DNA of 49,520 nucleotides from Blautia sp. (GTDB taxonomy: Bacteria > Bacillota > Clostridia > Lachnospirales > Lachnospiraceae). How positions within the stretch are numbered: position 1 is the stretch's first letter; every line of letters starts with the position of its first letter. The position numbers and the translations under genes are program-made. Under the pieces are notes generated by a model. The model had not been told where the DNA came from. It did not search any database and was given only the letters and a program-made list of their open reading frames with translations. Positions 16,155 through 25,300 of this stretch are shown here, one piece after another. Where the stretch lies: NCBI GenBank assembly GCA_021772055.1, contig JAETNR010000032.1:1-49520 (forward strand). Reading direction: 5' to 3'.

Positions 16155-17564
16155 TTACTTCATGTCGTTGTCATCAAAAACATCACCGCATTCTGGGCAG
16201 AATTTCGGGGGATGTGCCGGATCCTCTGGCTCCCAACCACACTTATCACACCGATACATTGGTACACCCGCCGGTTTCTTCGCTCCGCAATTCTGGCAGA
16301 ATTTCCCCTTATTTACTGCTCCGCAGGAGCAAGTCCATCCATCCGTATCCACTGGCTTCGGAGAGCCGCACTCTGGACAGAACTTCCCTGTCGCCGTGGC
16401 TCCACATTTACATTTCCAGGCACCTGCCTGCACCGGCTCCGGTTTCTTTGCACCACATTCCGGGCAGAATTTCCCGGTCGCTGTAGCTCCGCAGGAGCAT
16501 TTCCAGCTATTTTGCGCAGGCGCCGGGGACGGAGCTGTCTGCTGCGCTGCCTGTTGCTGCTGACCCATAGCAAACAGATTCTGTGCGTTCATGCCTCCTG
16601 CCTGTGCTGCCATTCCCATTCCCATAAATCCCATCATGGCTCCGCTTTTATTGGATGCAGCCATTTTCATGGCATCCGCCTGTGCTCCTGTAAGGGTAGC
16701 CGCAGCCATTGACGGGTCACGCATAATCGCCGTGCGTTGTGCCTGCTTGATCATTTCCGAATCTTCCGGCGGCAATGTCACCTGGTTTACCCCGACAGAA
16801 ACTATTTCTAATCCACGAAGCTGTGACCACTTTTTTGTCAGTGCTTCATTCATGGCATCCGCCAGCTCCAACACATGTCCCGGAATTGCGCTTGGCCGTA
16901 TCTGAAGTTCAGATATTTTTGCAAAAGCTGGCTGAAGCGCAGTTAAAAACTCTGCTTTCAGCTGGCTGTCGATTTCTTCTCTTCGATACTCTGATGCCAC
17001 ATTACCGCAGACATTTGTGTAAAACAAAATTGGGTCTGCAATCCGGTAAGAATAACTTCCATTACAGCGCACGGATACATCTACATCCAGTCCAATATTG
17101 GCATCCACAACCCGAAATGGAATCGGTGTAGCAGTTCCAAACTTATTATCCACTAATTCTTTTGTATTAAAATAATAAACCCGCTGGTCTTTTCCAGTAT
17201 CACCGCCAAAGGTGAACCGCTTTCCAATGGCCTCAAACGTCCGGTCAATTCCTTCATCCAGATCCCCCACAAAAATACTGGGTTCTGTGGAGGTGTCAAA
17301 CACGAACTCGCCAGGTTCCGCGCAAACCTCTACAACTTTTCCCTGTTCCACGATCATCATGCATTGTCCATCTGCTACCGCGACCACAGAGCCGTTTGAA
17401 ATAATATTCTCATCTCCCTTTGTATTGGAAGATCGTTTTCCAGTTCGTTTACTTCCTTTTTTTACAAGAACATCCTTATCCATTGATTCGCAGTAAAAAA
17501 ATTCCTTCCACTGATCTGCCAATACACCGCCGGCGGCTCCGATTCCCGCTTTAATTAAACCCAT
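16155..17564 (-). CDS. SPFH-domain protein with C-terminal zinc ribbons (YdjI-like)
   Basis: The start at 17564 is chosen for AGGGAGGAAG upstream; the frame is open to 17594. The ~469-aa product begins MGLIKAGIGAAGGVLADQW and has an SPFH/band-7-like domain (about 25-290: GQCMMIVEQGKVVEV, then a coiled segment ending KKWSQLRGLEIVSVGVNQV). A Met/Ala/Gln-rich linker follows, then four CxCG..FCxxCG ribbons. This is the architecture of the bacterial family called virion-core-like or YdjI. SPFH proteins form membrane-associated scaffolds. Together with the zinc-ribbon and TPM genes it reconstructs a ydjGHI-like set; no pspA is in the window. Confidence 0.88.
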   Translation of the reverse strand: MGLIKAGIGAAGGVLADQWKEFFYCESMDKDVLVKKGSKRTGKRSSNTKGDENIISNGSVVAVADGQCMMIVEQGKVVEVCAEPGEFVFDTSTEPSIFVGDLDEGIDRTFEAIGKRFTFGGDTGKDQRVYYFNTKELVDNKFGTATPIPFRVVDANIGLDVDVSVRCNGSYSYRIADPILFYTNVCGNVASEYRREEIDSQLKAEFLTALQPAFAKISELQIRPSAIPGHVLELADAMNEALTKKWSQLRGLEIVSVGVNQVTLPPEDSEMIKQAQRTAIMRDPSMAAATLTGAQADAMKMAASNKSGAMMGFMGMGMAAQAGGMNAQNLFAMGQQQQAAQQTAPSPAPAQNSWKCSCGATATGKFCPECGAKKPEPVQAGAWKCKCGATATGKFCPECGSPKPVDTDGWTCSCGAVNKGKFCQNCGAKKPAGVPMYRCDKCGWEPEDPAHPPKFCPECGDVFDDNDMK

Positions 17565-17644
17565 GTTTTTCTTCCTCCCTACTTTATTCTCCACTCAAAG
17601 GCACTCTGCAAAAAGTACATCCATCTCATTCCAGCTCTTCCCCA

Positions 17645-18010
17645 TTACATTCCGACAGGTGTCCCCGCTTCATTCAGCCGCGCGGCACAGTCCCTGCACA
17701 TTTCAATTTCCTCACAGATCATAAAACAGTTATCACATACAAGATGACCGCAGATCGGACATCTACTGAATACCTCTTTTGCTTCTTTTGCTGCCAGAGA
17801 TAAAGCCTCCGCTTTCTCTCTCTGATACAACGTCTGATAAATAATTCTTTTCCCTTCTGTAGAAGGAGTTATGCAGGCCTGAGAGAACAGACTTAACTTG
17901 CTTTTCCATATTTTCCCACAACTCTCACAACGGATCTGATACTGAAATCCTTTCTGTGTCGAGCAGTCTTCCAGATATTCATCTATGTTCTGTTTCACTT
18001 GTCTCCACAC
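17645..18010 (-). CDS. Small cysteine-rich putative zinc-binding protein
   Basis: A 121-aa protein with four CxxC pairs: CESCGKIW (residues 29-32), CPICGHLVCDNCF near 84-94, and CRDC near 105. This suggests two zinc sites. No signal peptide or membrane segment. It starts with GTG at 18010 after a GAGAGGCG site and lies 37 bp after the exported protein gene and 80 bp before the SPFH gene. It may belong to the same membrane-stress cluster, where zinc-ribbon proteins dominate. I know no specific family name. Confidence 0.6.
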   Translation of the reverse strand: MWRQVKQNIDEYLEDCSTQKGFQYQIRCESCGKIWKSKLSLFSQACITPSTEGKRIIYQTLYQREKAEALSLAAKEAKEVFSRCPICGHLVCDNCFMICEEIEMCRDCAARLNEAGTPVGM

Positions 18011-18047
18011 CGCCTCTCAAATAATATAAAAACTGTCCATTTCACTA

Positions 18048-19088
18048 CTAACGCATATTATAGTTATCCCACTCGGGAGTATATTCCTGTTCTTCATCGT
18101 AATAGCTGATGGACAGGATCGGATCAACACCCGGAACAATGGAATAATCATAGGTAAATTCATAGTCCCCGTCCTTCAGAACTGCCGTTCCTTCTGTGTC
18201 AGAAGTTTCTTTCAATGTCACGGAATCTGCCGTATACTGGTGCTCATAATCCATGGAATCTGCCATTGCCGCAATGACGTCCGGCACATTACTGAGATCT
18301 TCCTTCACAGTATATGTGTTCCACCGTTCCACATACTCAGCTCCTTCATAAACATTTTCCAAACCATATTCCTCATCATAAACCCATTTAATATTAACAA
18401 AATTATCTGCAGTGATCTCATAGGTTCCCTCAATATGCTCTGGTTCTGAATACTCATCTCCCTGGAAATCAACCGTAAACGTTCCATTGGCCTCGTCTAT
18501 GGCAATTTCAAATTCCCTATAACTGTAGTCCTCCATATATGCGGCAATTACATCTTTCGTATTCGGTGCTTCAGGATGATATACATAGGGATTTTCCTTC
18601 GGCGTATTTGCTTTTTCTATATTCTCATCGTCAGCCATCGCCCCGATCAATGCATCCCAGTCCATCTCTTCCTGAATCAGTTCACGTCCCAAAACAAACA
18701 AGGTATCGTCTCCCATATCAATGAGAAGCTCCCCGTCCACGTCATCCATTGCCGCCTCAGAGCCATCCTCTACTTTTAAAACTATTTTTCCATCTGTATA
18801 CTCCCAATTAAATGCAACGTTCTCTGGTTCCTCTGTGGCATCATCCTCAAGTCCGGAATAAACAACAGTTCCCGTTCCATCTTCATTCAGGGTAAATACA
18901 TAGGAAGCTCCCATAATACCTGCCACATTCATTCTCATTCCATCCTGCCCGTCCATCATGTAATTTGCATACCATTCTCCCATGTAATCGCCTGGATCTG
19001 TGATCTCAGCATCTACATTCACTGCACATAACATAACCGATGCCGCTAAAACAGCTGTTGATGCAATGATTCTCTTTTTCATTTTCAT
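18048..19088 (-). CDS. Exported lipocalin-like protein of unknown function
   Basis: A 346-aa protein. A signal peptide (about 1-28, ending VDAEI) is followed by two beta-rich repeats. The first opens GDYMGEWYANYMMDG and contains FTLNEDGTGTVVYSG and WEYTDGKIVLKV. The second (about 185-335) has the same kind of strand pattern. The EWY opening and NEDGTGT motif resemble the GTWYGK..LNADGTAEMF domain within the LRR protein at 22336-26337. Strongly acidic; no enzyme motif. An AAGGAGAAA site precedes the start. Upstream lies the large palindrome at 19166-19289, so it is a good candidate target of the LuxR-type regulator. Confidence 0.7.
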   Translation of the reverse strand: MKMKKRIIASTAVLAASVMLCAVNVDAEITDPGDYMGEWYANYMMDGQDGMRMNVAGIMGASYVFTLNEDGTGTVVYSGLEDDATEEPENVAFNWEYTDGKIVLKVEDGSEAAMDDVDGELLIDMGDDTLFVLGRELIQEEMDWDALIGAMADDENIEKANTPKENPYVYHPEAPNTKDVIAAYMEDYSYREFEIAIDEANGTFTVDFQGDEYSEPEHIEGTYEITADNFVNIKWVYDEEYGLENVYEGAEYVERWNTYTVKEDLSNVPDVIAAMADSMDYEHQYTADSVTLKETSDTEGTAVLKDGDYEFTYDYSIVPGVDPILSISYYDEEQEYTPEWDNYNMR

Positions 19089-19165
19089 AATCCATTTCTC
19101 CTTTTTGTTTTATTGTGCTGCGCACTATCTGATACTCCCTTTATAACATTCTTATTACGGAAAAA

Positions 19166-19289
19166 ATATGGCACTCGCACCACTTTTCTGCAAAAGTAGC
19201 GCAAGTATACCATGCTAAAACCTTTACTGATGTTTGCTTTTCCGGTATACTCACATCACTTTTGTCAAACAGTAGTGTAAGTGCCATAT
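19166..19289. repeat. 124-bp imperfect palindrome with nested dyads
   Basis: Two 46-bp arms (19166-19211 and 19244-19289) are inverted copies of each other at about 34 of 46 positions. The outer 10 bp (ATATGGCACT) and inner 6 bp (TATACC) match perfectly. Each arm contains its own smaller dyad around ACTTTT. The element fills the gap between the stop of the LuxR-type gene and the 18048-19088 gene. It could be a paired operator, a large terminator or a small MITE-like element; no clear target duplication is visible. Confidence 0.7.
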
Positions 19290-19296
19290 ATTTTAA

Positions 19297-20883
19297 TTAT
19301 CTGTCCAACAAATCATCCAGGCGGTTGCACCGTCTGAACAGTTCTATATATAGCATCAGTTCGTCCTTAGATGCTACATCTAATTTTCTGTATATATTCC
19401 CGCTGTGCTTTCGGACCGTACTCATACTGATAAATGCTTTTTCCGCAATCTCTGCTGCATCGCACCCCTCTATGTAATATTTCAAAATTCCCTTCTCTGC
19501 TGTAGTAAGATCTTGGGAACGGGAAACAAAATTTGTAAACAGTTCTTCGATATCCGGAGGCAGTGCAGTTCCATTTACTGGCTGTGCATCAGACTTTGTC
19601 AGTAGAAAATTCACAAGCATATCTACTTCTGAAATTCCTGACTGCTGTCCCTTATACAGTTCTTCCGATTGGACCGCCATCAGACTTTTAGAAATAGGCG
19701 CCACAAACCGCCAGGTCAGATAAACGGAAAGTACCAGCATAAGCACTAGGAAAATCAGAAAAAAAGACGCTATTTTCAGCTTGGCCGAGAAAGCAGCCGA
19801 CCGAAAACTACTTTCCGGAATCAGCAAAACAACCCCCATGTGCCTCCCATCTGTTGTTTTTGCCCGAAGCTGCTTGTGCATTCCCACATAAGTCTCATTC
19901 TCGCTCTTATATCGGGAAAAATAATGGTTTTCTTTTTTTATCTCCAGGGAAGTTGACTGTTCTAAATAAGCATCACTTACAACCATCCCTTTCCCCAATT
20001 CCATATTATTTTCTCCAACAGGGGCAAATATCAATATCATCGTTCCAAACTTACTATCCGGGGCAGGATAAGAAAGGTCAAAATAGATAGAGCTGATTTC
20101 CACACCGCAAATACCACAGACGTTACCCTGCCCATCAAGAACAGGAACACCAAGAAGCATGACATTTTCCCATGTTTGTGTGAGAGGAAAACTTTTTGTC
20201 CAGTATCCTGACTCTGCCAGACGGTTCACGCCGTTATTCATCAGTTCCTCATACCCCGGGAAAAGTGAAGTATCAAATTCTAACTCCCATCGGTTATGCA
20301 ATTCCAGCTGTTCGTTCCTTGCAATAGCAGGAATACCCCGAAAATATACCACATCCTTGCCGGATGTATTTCTGTCATTCAGATTTGCAAACCGCAGATA
20401 CATGCCGCTTCTTGAGTGTCCGGCATTTTCCGCTTCCGTATTGACCGTAGCATCCAGCAGAAAATAAGCGCCGCTGCATTCACAAACCTGCAGAGTGGTA
20501 TAGAGCTTTTCATACATAGCAAACTGCAGCTTCTCCAGCAGTTCCGGTTGGTTATCAAGCTCCGATACCGTCATTCCGTTTACTTCCAGAAGCTGCGTAA
20601 TCTCATTGCTCAACTGTTTTGACAGCGTAATACTTTGGGCAGTCAGATCATCCAGCTGACATGACAGGGAAACATCCAGATACTCCAACTGATATTCCAG
20701 ACACTCCTGCAGTCTCCGTTCCTGATTAGAGAAAGCCCCTGTAAAACTGAGAATAAAGAGCATCATAAAGCCAACTGTTAAAATCATAACCGTCCAATAT
20801 ACCATAAGCTTGCGCTGCATACTGACACTTTTTCTCTCTGCCAGCTTTGTCATCCGCAGCAAATCCTTTATTTTCAATCTCAT
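19297..20883 (-). CDS. Membrane-bound sensor with LuxR-type HTH
   Basis: A 528-aa one-component regulator. Transmembrane helices lie near residues 26-48 and 362-385. Between them is an extracytoplasmic domain of about 310 residues with the PAS-like/dCache feel of bacterial sensors (VLDGQGNVCGICGVEIS). The C-terminal LuxR/GerE helix-turn-helix (about 455-520) reads LTTAEKGILKYYIEGCDAAEIA and STVRKHSGNIYRKLDV. No kinase or receiver domain is present, so signal and DNA binding sit in one chain. Its start lies 12 bp after the substrate-binding protein gene, suggesting a binding protein that presents a ligand to this sensor. Likely targets are the adjacent exported-protein genes. Confidence 0.85.
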   Translation of the reverse strand: MRLKIKDLLRMTKLAERKSVSMQRKLMVYWTVMILTVGFMMLFILSFTGAFSNQERRLQECLEYQLEYLDVSLSCQLDDLTAQSITLSKQLSNEITQLLEVNGMTVSELDNQPELLEKLQFAMYEKLYTTLQVCECSGAYFLLDATVNTEAENAGHSRSGMYLRFANLNDRNTSGKDVVYFRGIPAIARNEQLELHNRWELEFDTSLFPGYEELMNNGVNRLAESGYWTKSFPLTQTWENVMLLGVPVLDGQGNVCGICGVEISSIYFDLSYPAPDSKFGTMILIFAPVGENNMELGKGMVVSDAYLEQSTSLEIKKENHYFSRYKSENETYVGMHKQLRAKTTDGRHMGVVLLIPESSFRSAAFSAKLKIASFFLIFLVLMLVLSVYLTWRFVAPISKSLMAVQSEELYKGQQSGISEVDMLVNFLLTKSDAQPVNGTALPPDIEELFTNFVSRSQDLTTAEKGILKYYIEGCDAAEIAEKAFISMSTVRKHSGNIYRKLDVASKDELMLYIELFRRCNRLDDLLDR

Positions 20884-20895
20884 ACTGGCTCACCA

Positions 20896-22278
20896 TTATC
20901 CATATCGTTTCTTTAGCTGCTCCAGAACTTCACAGCTTTTTCCTACCAGATCGATTTCCTTCATCCCCTGTGCCAGCAAAGAATTTCTTCCAGCTCTCAG
21001 CAACAGTCTTACATTTTCTTCAAAGTCCATTTCCAGTTCAAGATAAGTGGTTAGCTGCGGTGGTGTATAAAACTCATATTCCCGCTGTGTCTCCTGAAAT
21101 GCCTGATATAACTCCTTATACTTTGGATCTTCCAGATTTTCTACAGCCTCTGGCAGATATGTATCAAAAGCTTCCTGAGTCACCGGCATATAGCCGGCCT
21201 GTGTAACAAATTCTACATTTTTTTCCGGTTCTGTCAGCCATTTTAAAAATTTACAGGCGGCTTTTTCTTTCTCCTGAGTCGATTTCACGGTACAGATTCC
21301 GGCGCCTCTTTGCATGACAAACTTTTCGCCGTCTCTAAAAACAGGACATGGCCTTGCAATGATTTCGATTTGTTCCGAGTTATTATCCGGATACGTCACC
21401 ACATCCGAATAGTAAAGAATGCTGGCTGAAGAGGCAACTGAAACGATGGCATCCCCTGTTCTTAAAGCCTCTGTTGCATAACCATTTTCAAGCCACACTG
21501 CCCCATGAAGCGCCGCATTTGCATAGGCCTCCCATGCCTGTTCAAATTTTTCTCCGAATGCGATGGTATTTCCATCAAAAAAATCTTCTCCTAACGATTC
21601 TGTCCCCACCTGAAAATAATTGAAATGATAGTCATGGACAAAGAACGGCTTTCCGTCATTTGGAACATCAGGGGTCTGAGCGTCTGTCCAGGCCGTATAT
21701 TTTTCAGCGGTCTCATACACCCCTTCCCAGGTGTTTAATTCCTCCAGTCCACTACCGGTTTCTTCTGCAAAACGGTCAAACGCAGTTTTATTGATATACA
21801 TGATTTCCGTGGATTTTGCCACCGGAAGAATCATTTGCTTACCATTTATATTGCCTTCCTCTAAAAACTCGGGAAGATACATCTCCAATTCCTCTTCACT
21901 GAAATAATCCCGATAATCTACCAAAATATTTTCATCTGGCATTGCAAGTACTGTTTTCGGGTAAGACACAAACAGATCCGGCAGTTTTGCCGCGCCTGGG
22001 TCCTGATTTGCCGCAGCCAGCACATCTTCATGGATGGTATTCGTGTTGGTAACAGAGGCAACCTGAACGTAAATCCCTTCCTCTTTTCCTATCGTCTGAT
22101 TAAATTCGTCAATCATATCATTCAGTGGAGAATCCGTCTGTCCGCCGTACACATGCCAGATGGTCAGAGTGACCGGCTCTTTCTGCCCTCTATTCGTTCC
22201 GCAAGCCGTCAAAACCAGCATCCATGCAAGAGCCATAAGCCATGCCATGCTAATACAGATTTTTCTTTTTTTCCTCAT
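20896..22278 (-). CDS. Extracellular solute-binding lipoprotein (ABC type, family 1)
   Basis: The start at 22278 follows GGAGTGAAG; the frame is open to 22302. The ~460-aa product has a lipoprotein signal with lipobox LTAC (Cys26). The mature part starts VTLTIWHVYGGQ and shows family-1 carbohydrate-binding features: DLFVSYPKTV, LPVAKSTEIMYINKTAFD, and a C-terminal FLKWLTEPEKN..AGYMPV block. Such proteins deliver sugars or peptides to ABC importers. No permease or ATPase gene is adjacent. The next gene is the membrane-bound LuxR-type sensor 12 bp away, so a sensing role is more likely here than import. Confidence 0.87.
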   Translation of the reverse strand: MRKKRKICISMAWLMALAWMLVLTACGTNRGQKEPVTLTIWHVYGGQTDSPLNDMIDEFNQTIGKEEGIYVQVASVTNTNTIHEDVLAAANQDPGAAKLPDLFVSYPKTVLAMPDENILVDYRDYFSEEELEMYLPEFLEEGNINGKQMILPVAKSTEIMYINKTAFDRFAEETGSGLEELNTWEGVYETAEKYTAWTDAQTPDVPNDGKPFFVHDYHFNYFQVGTESLGEDFFDGNTIAFGEKFEQAWEAYANAALHGAVWLENGYATEALRTGDAIVSVASSASILYYSDVVTYPDNNSEQIEIIARPCPVFRDGEKFVMQRGAGICTVKSTQEKEKAACKFLKWLTEPEKNVEFVTQAGYMPVTQEAFDTYLPEAVENLEDPKYKELYQAFQETQREYEFYTPPQLTTYLELEMDFEENVRLLLRAGRNSLLAQGMKEIDLVGKSCEVLEQLKKRYG

Positions 22279-22335
22279 CTCTTCACTCCTCACTGCAGCC
22301 ATTTACATGGTATCAATCAATGCGGACAAATCCAA

Positions 22336-25300
22336 CTATCTATATGGATAGAACCTCAATGTTTCTGTTGAATTGGAAGTAAACGGCCAGAATGCATCAC
22401 CGGACACTTCTGTAATTGTCATCGTATTGTCTTCCAATGCAACATATATTTCTCCATAGCGTTGCCCGTCCGGTGTATCAAGGAAATACATATACATCCC
22501 ACAGGTATATTCCGCGGGATTATAAGCAAAATACGTTCCATACCAAGTGGAAACACCGTCTGACCATGGATCATCGAAGGAAAAAGTCAATTCTCCCTCC
22601 ACTCCGCTCTCATCAGTCAAAAATTGAAGCGTGTAAACCATATCTGTCCCATTTTCCTGTACAAGAACATCTGTCTCCCATTCTCCTTCCATTCCAAAGA
22701 GATAACCATTCTCACTCTTCGGGTGCTCAGAGCCTGCTTCCCCTTGCGGAGAGGGAAGTTCTTTCAGATAATCTCCATGCACATACCCACTCAGTCCGTT
22801 GTATTCGACATAATAGAATTCCTCTGAAGCTCTAAAGCAATTCCGTAAAATTGCCCCCAGCGGCACCATATCCAAACGTGCTGAATTCACATCCGGTTCC
22901 TGCCGCAGTGAAACCCATTCCTGACAATTTACTACCTGCATAACGCTCAGGCCGAAATTTCCCTCCATACACCAATTATCCTGATTTCTGTATGTCATAT
23001 CATAAACGTAAGGTTCTTCCCATGGCACATCTACACTTCCATCGTTGAGGTTGATCCCTGGCTGCCATACCAACACATTTCTCTGAGAATCCACGATCGT
23101 GATTTCGGTGTCTCTTATGATATCACTTGCGTTGCAGCGAAGAATAATCGGATCTCCATATTCGCTCCGATACAATACATTACCTGCTCTTCCAAGGTAA
23201 TCATCCGGTCCATCATAAACATATTCATTCACTGCCACAGAAGCACTCTGATCATAAGGGAAAATACAATAAAGCTCACTTCCATATTCATTTTCCACGA
23301 TACGTTCATCCGGAATGTCTGACAAAAACGGGAACTCATCCATATTACCTCCGTCATATAATACCTGTTCCAGACAGCCTCTGTCATTCGCACTTCCATC
23401 TACATAGCCAAGGAAAATCACGCCGCAGATACTATTGGTGTCCAACAGTGTCTGCCTGTACATGGCGAGATTATCGCAGGCATCTTTGCCGGATACAGTC
23501 TTCTCATTTACCAGCATTACATTTTCCGCTTCAGGCCCTGCTCCCAGATCAGTCTTTGTTTCCGATCCGGTCACTGCTTCCGGTTCGGATTTTGTTATCG
23601 GTTTTGTCCCATTCTCCGGAATCTCCCGTGAGAAATTCACTTTCACACCATCTTCTTCCAGACACAGTTCCCCGCTGTCTGTCAAGGCACCCTGCATGGT
23701 ATCAATATATGCAATGCCATCGGAGAACGACCACACAGACATATCTGCCGCTTCACCATCGAACATCTCCGCTGTTCCATCGGCATTCAGGGTAAGCTGC
23801 ATCGTCATGCCGAACTCTTCCAAACCGATGGCCTCGCCCCCCATTTCCATCGTCTTGCCGTACCATGTGCCGAAGAAGGCTGCGCCCTCTTCTCCGATTG
23901 GTACGGCAATCGGTTCCGTTTCCGGTTCCGGTTCCGGAATAGGATCACTCTTGACTGCCGCCAGCAGGGCGTCCACATCAGGCATCTGGTCTGGAGATGT
24001 AAGGCAGTCCTCCAACGCAAATACGATACTTCCATCTTCATTTTGGAAAGCGAATTCACTCACCTCTTCCACGTATCCTCCCAGATAAACCGTTTCCAGA
24101 CTCGGGCAGCCCCTGAAAACATAATTTTCCAGATTGCGTACGCCATTCACGAAGATCACTTCCCGCAAATTGGTACAGTTGCTGAAAACTCCTTCCCGGA
24201 GATTTTCAACAGGTGCATAGCAGATCACTGTTTCCAGTGTCTCACAATTTTCAAAAGCATAGGAAGGAAGCTCTGTGTAGGTCTCCGGGATAACCAGGGA
24301 ACGTACCGGAAGCTCCATCTCATAATTATCGCCATAAGCTGCTCTGTTCATCATACCGCCGCCAACTATTGTAAGCGGTACACCGTCAATTTCACGGGGC
24401 AATACCAGATTCACTTCATAGCCTTCATAACGATCCAGACGATTATATTCTTCATCATACCAGAAGTCCTCTCCAGGAAGAGGCTCATACGGCATCACCT
24501 GTACTTCATGAGGCGCTTCACCCGCACGTGTAACCGGATGATACCATGGGCGTCCAGCCAATGTACTGAGTAAATCTATCTGTTCATCTGACGCATCCGA
24601 AGCGGCATAAATTTCCTCAAGGCCGGTACAATCAGCCAGAAAATCCAAAGGAAGGATGGATGGATCACAAAGAACCGTCAGTTTCCGAAGATTCGTGCAT
24701 CCCGCTAATACACCTTTCCCGATGCTGGTTACAGATGCAGGAATCGTCAGCTCTGTCATATTCCCGCAGTTTTGAAATGCTCCGTCTCCGATCGTCGTGA
24801 TAGAACCGAACAGTTCCACATATTCCACCGAGCTGTCAGCAAAAGCCTCTTTGCCTATCGTGGTAAACCAACCGCAATGGTGGGGATAGAAAGACCGTAT
24901 GCTCTTGTTTCCTTTAAACAATCCATCGCCAAGTGCAGTCACCTCTATATCATTATAGGCTACCCAGATAGTCAGATCTGCGGTCTCACCCGAATAGGCC
25001 GCCCACACGCCGTCTGTGATCGTCACTGCTTCTAAGTCAGGATATTCCGCAACATCCCCGCTGACGGGATTGTTAATCCATACCGTACAATCTGGACATT
25101 GTTCTTTCAGCATCGCCGCATAGGCATCCCTGTTTTCAAAACTGCTGTCCCATGGCAGATCCAGATCTTCAATGTAGTTATCCGCAAAGGCATCCGGTGC
25201 AATTTCGACCGGTTCATAAAGGTCAAATACCATGTAATACAGCGATGTTCCCGCAAAGGCCCTGGAATCAATTTTTTCCAGATCACCGCTCAGATACAGT

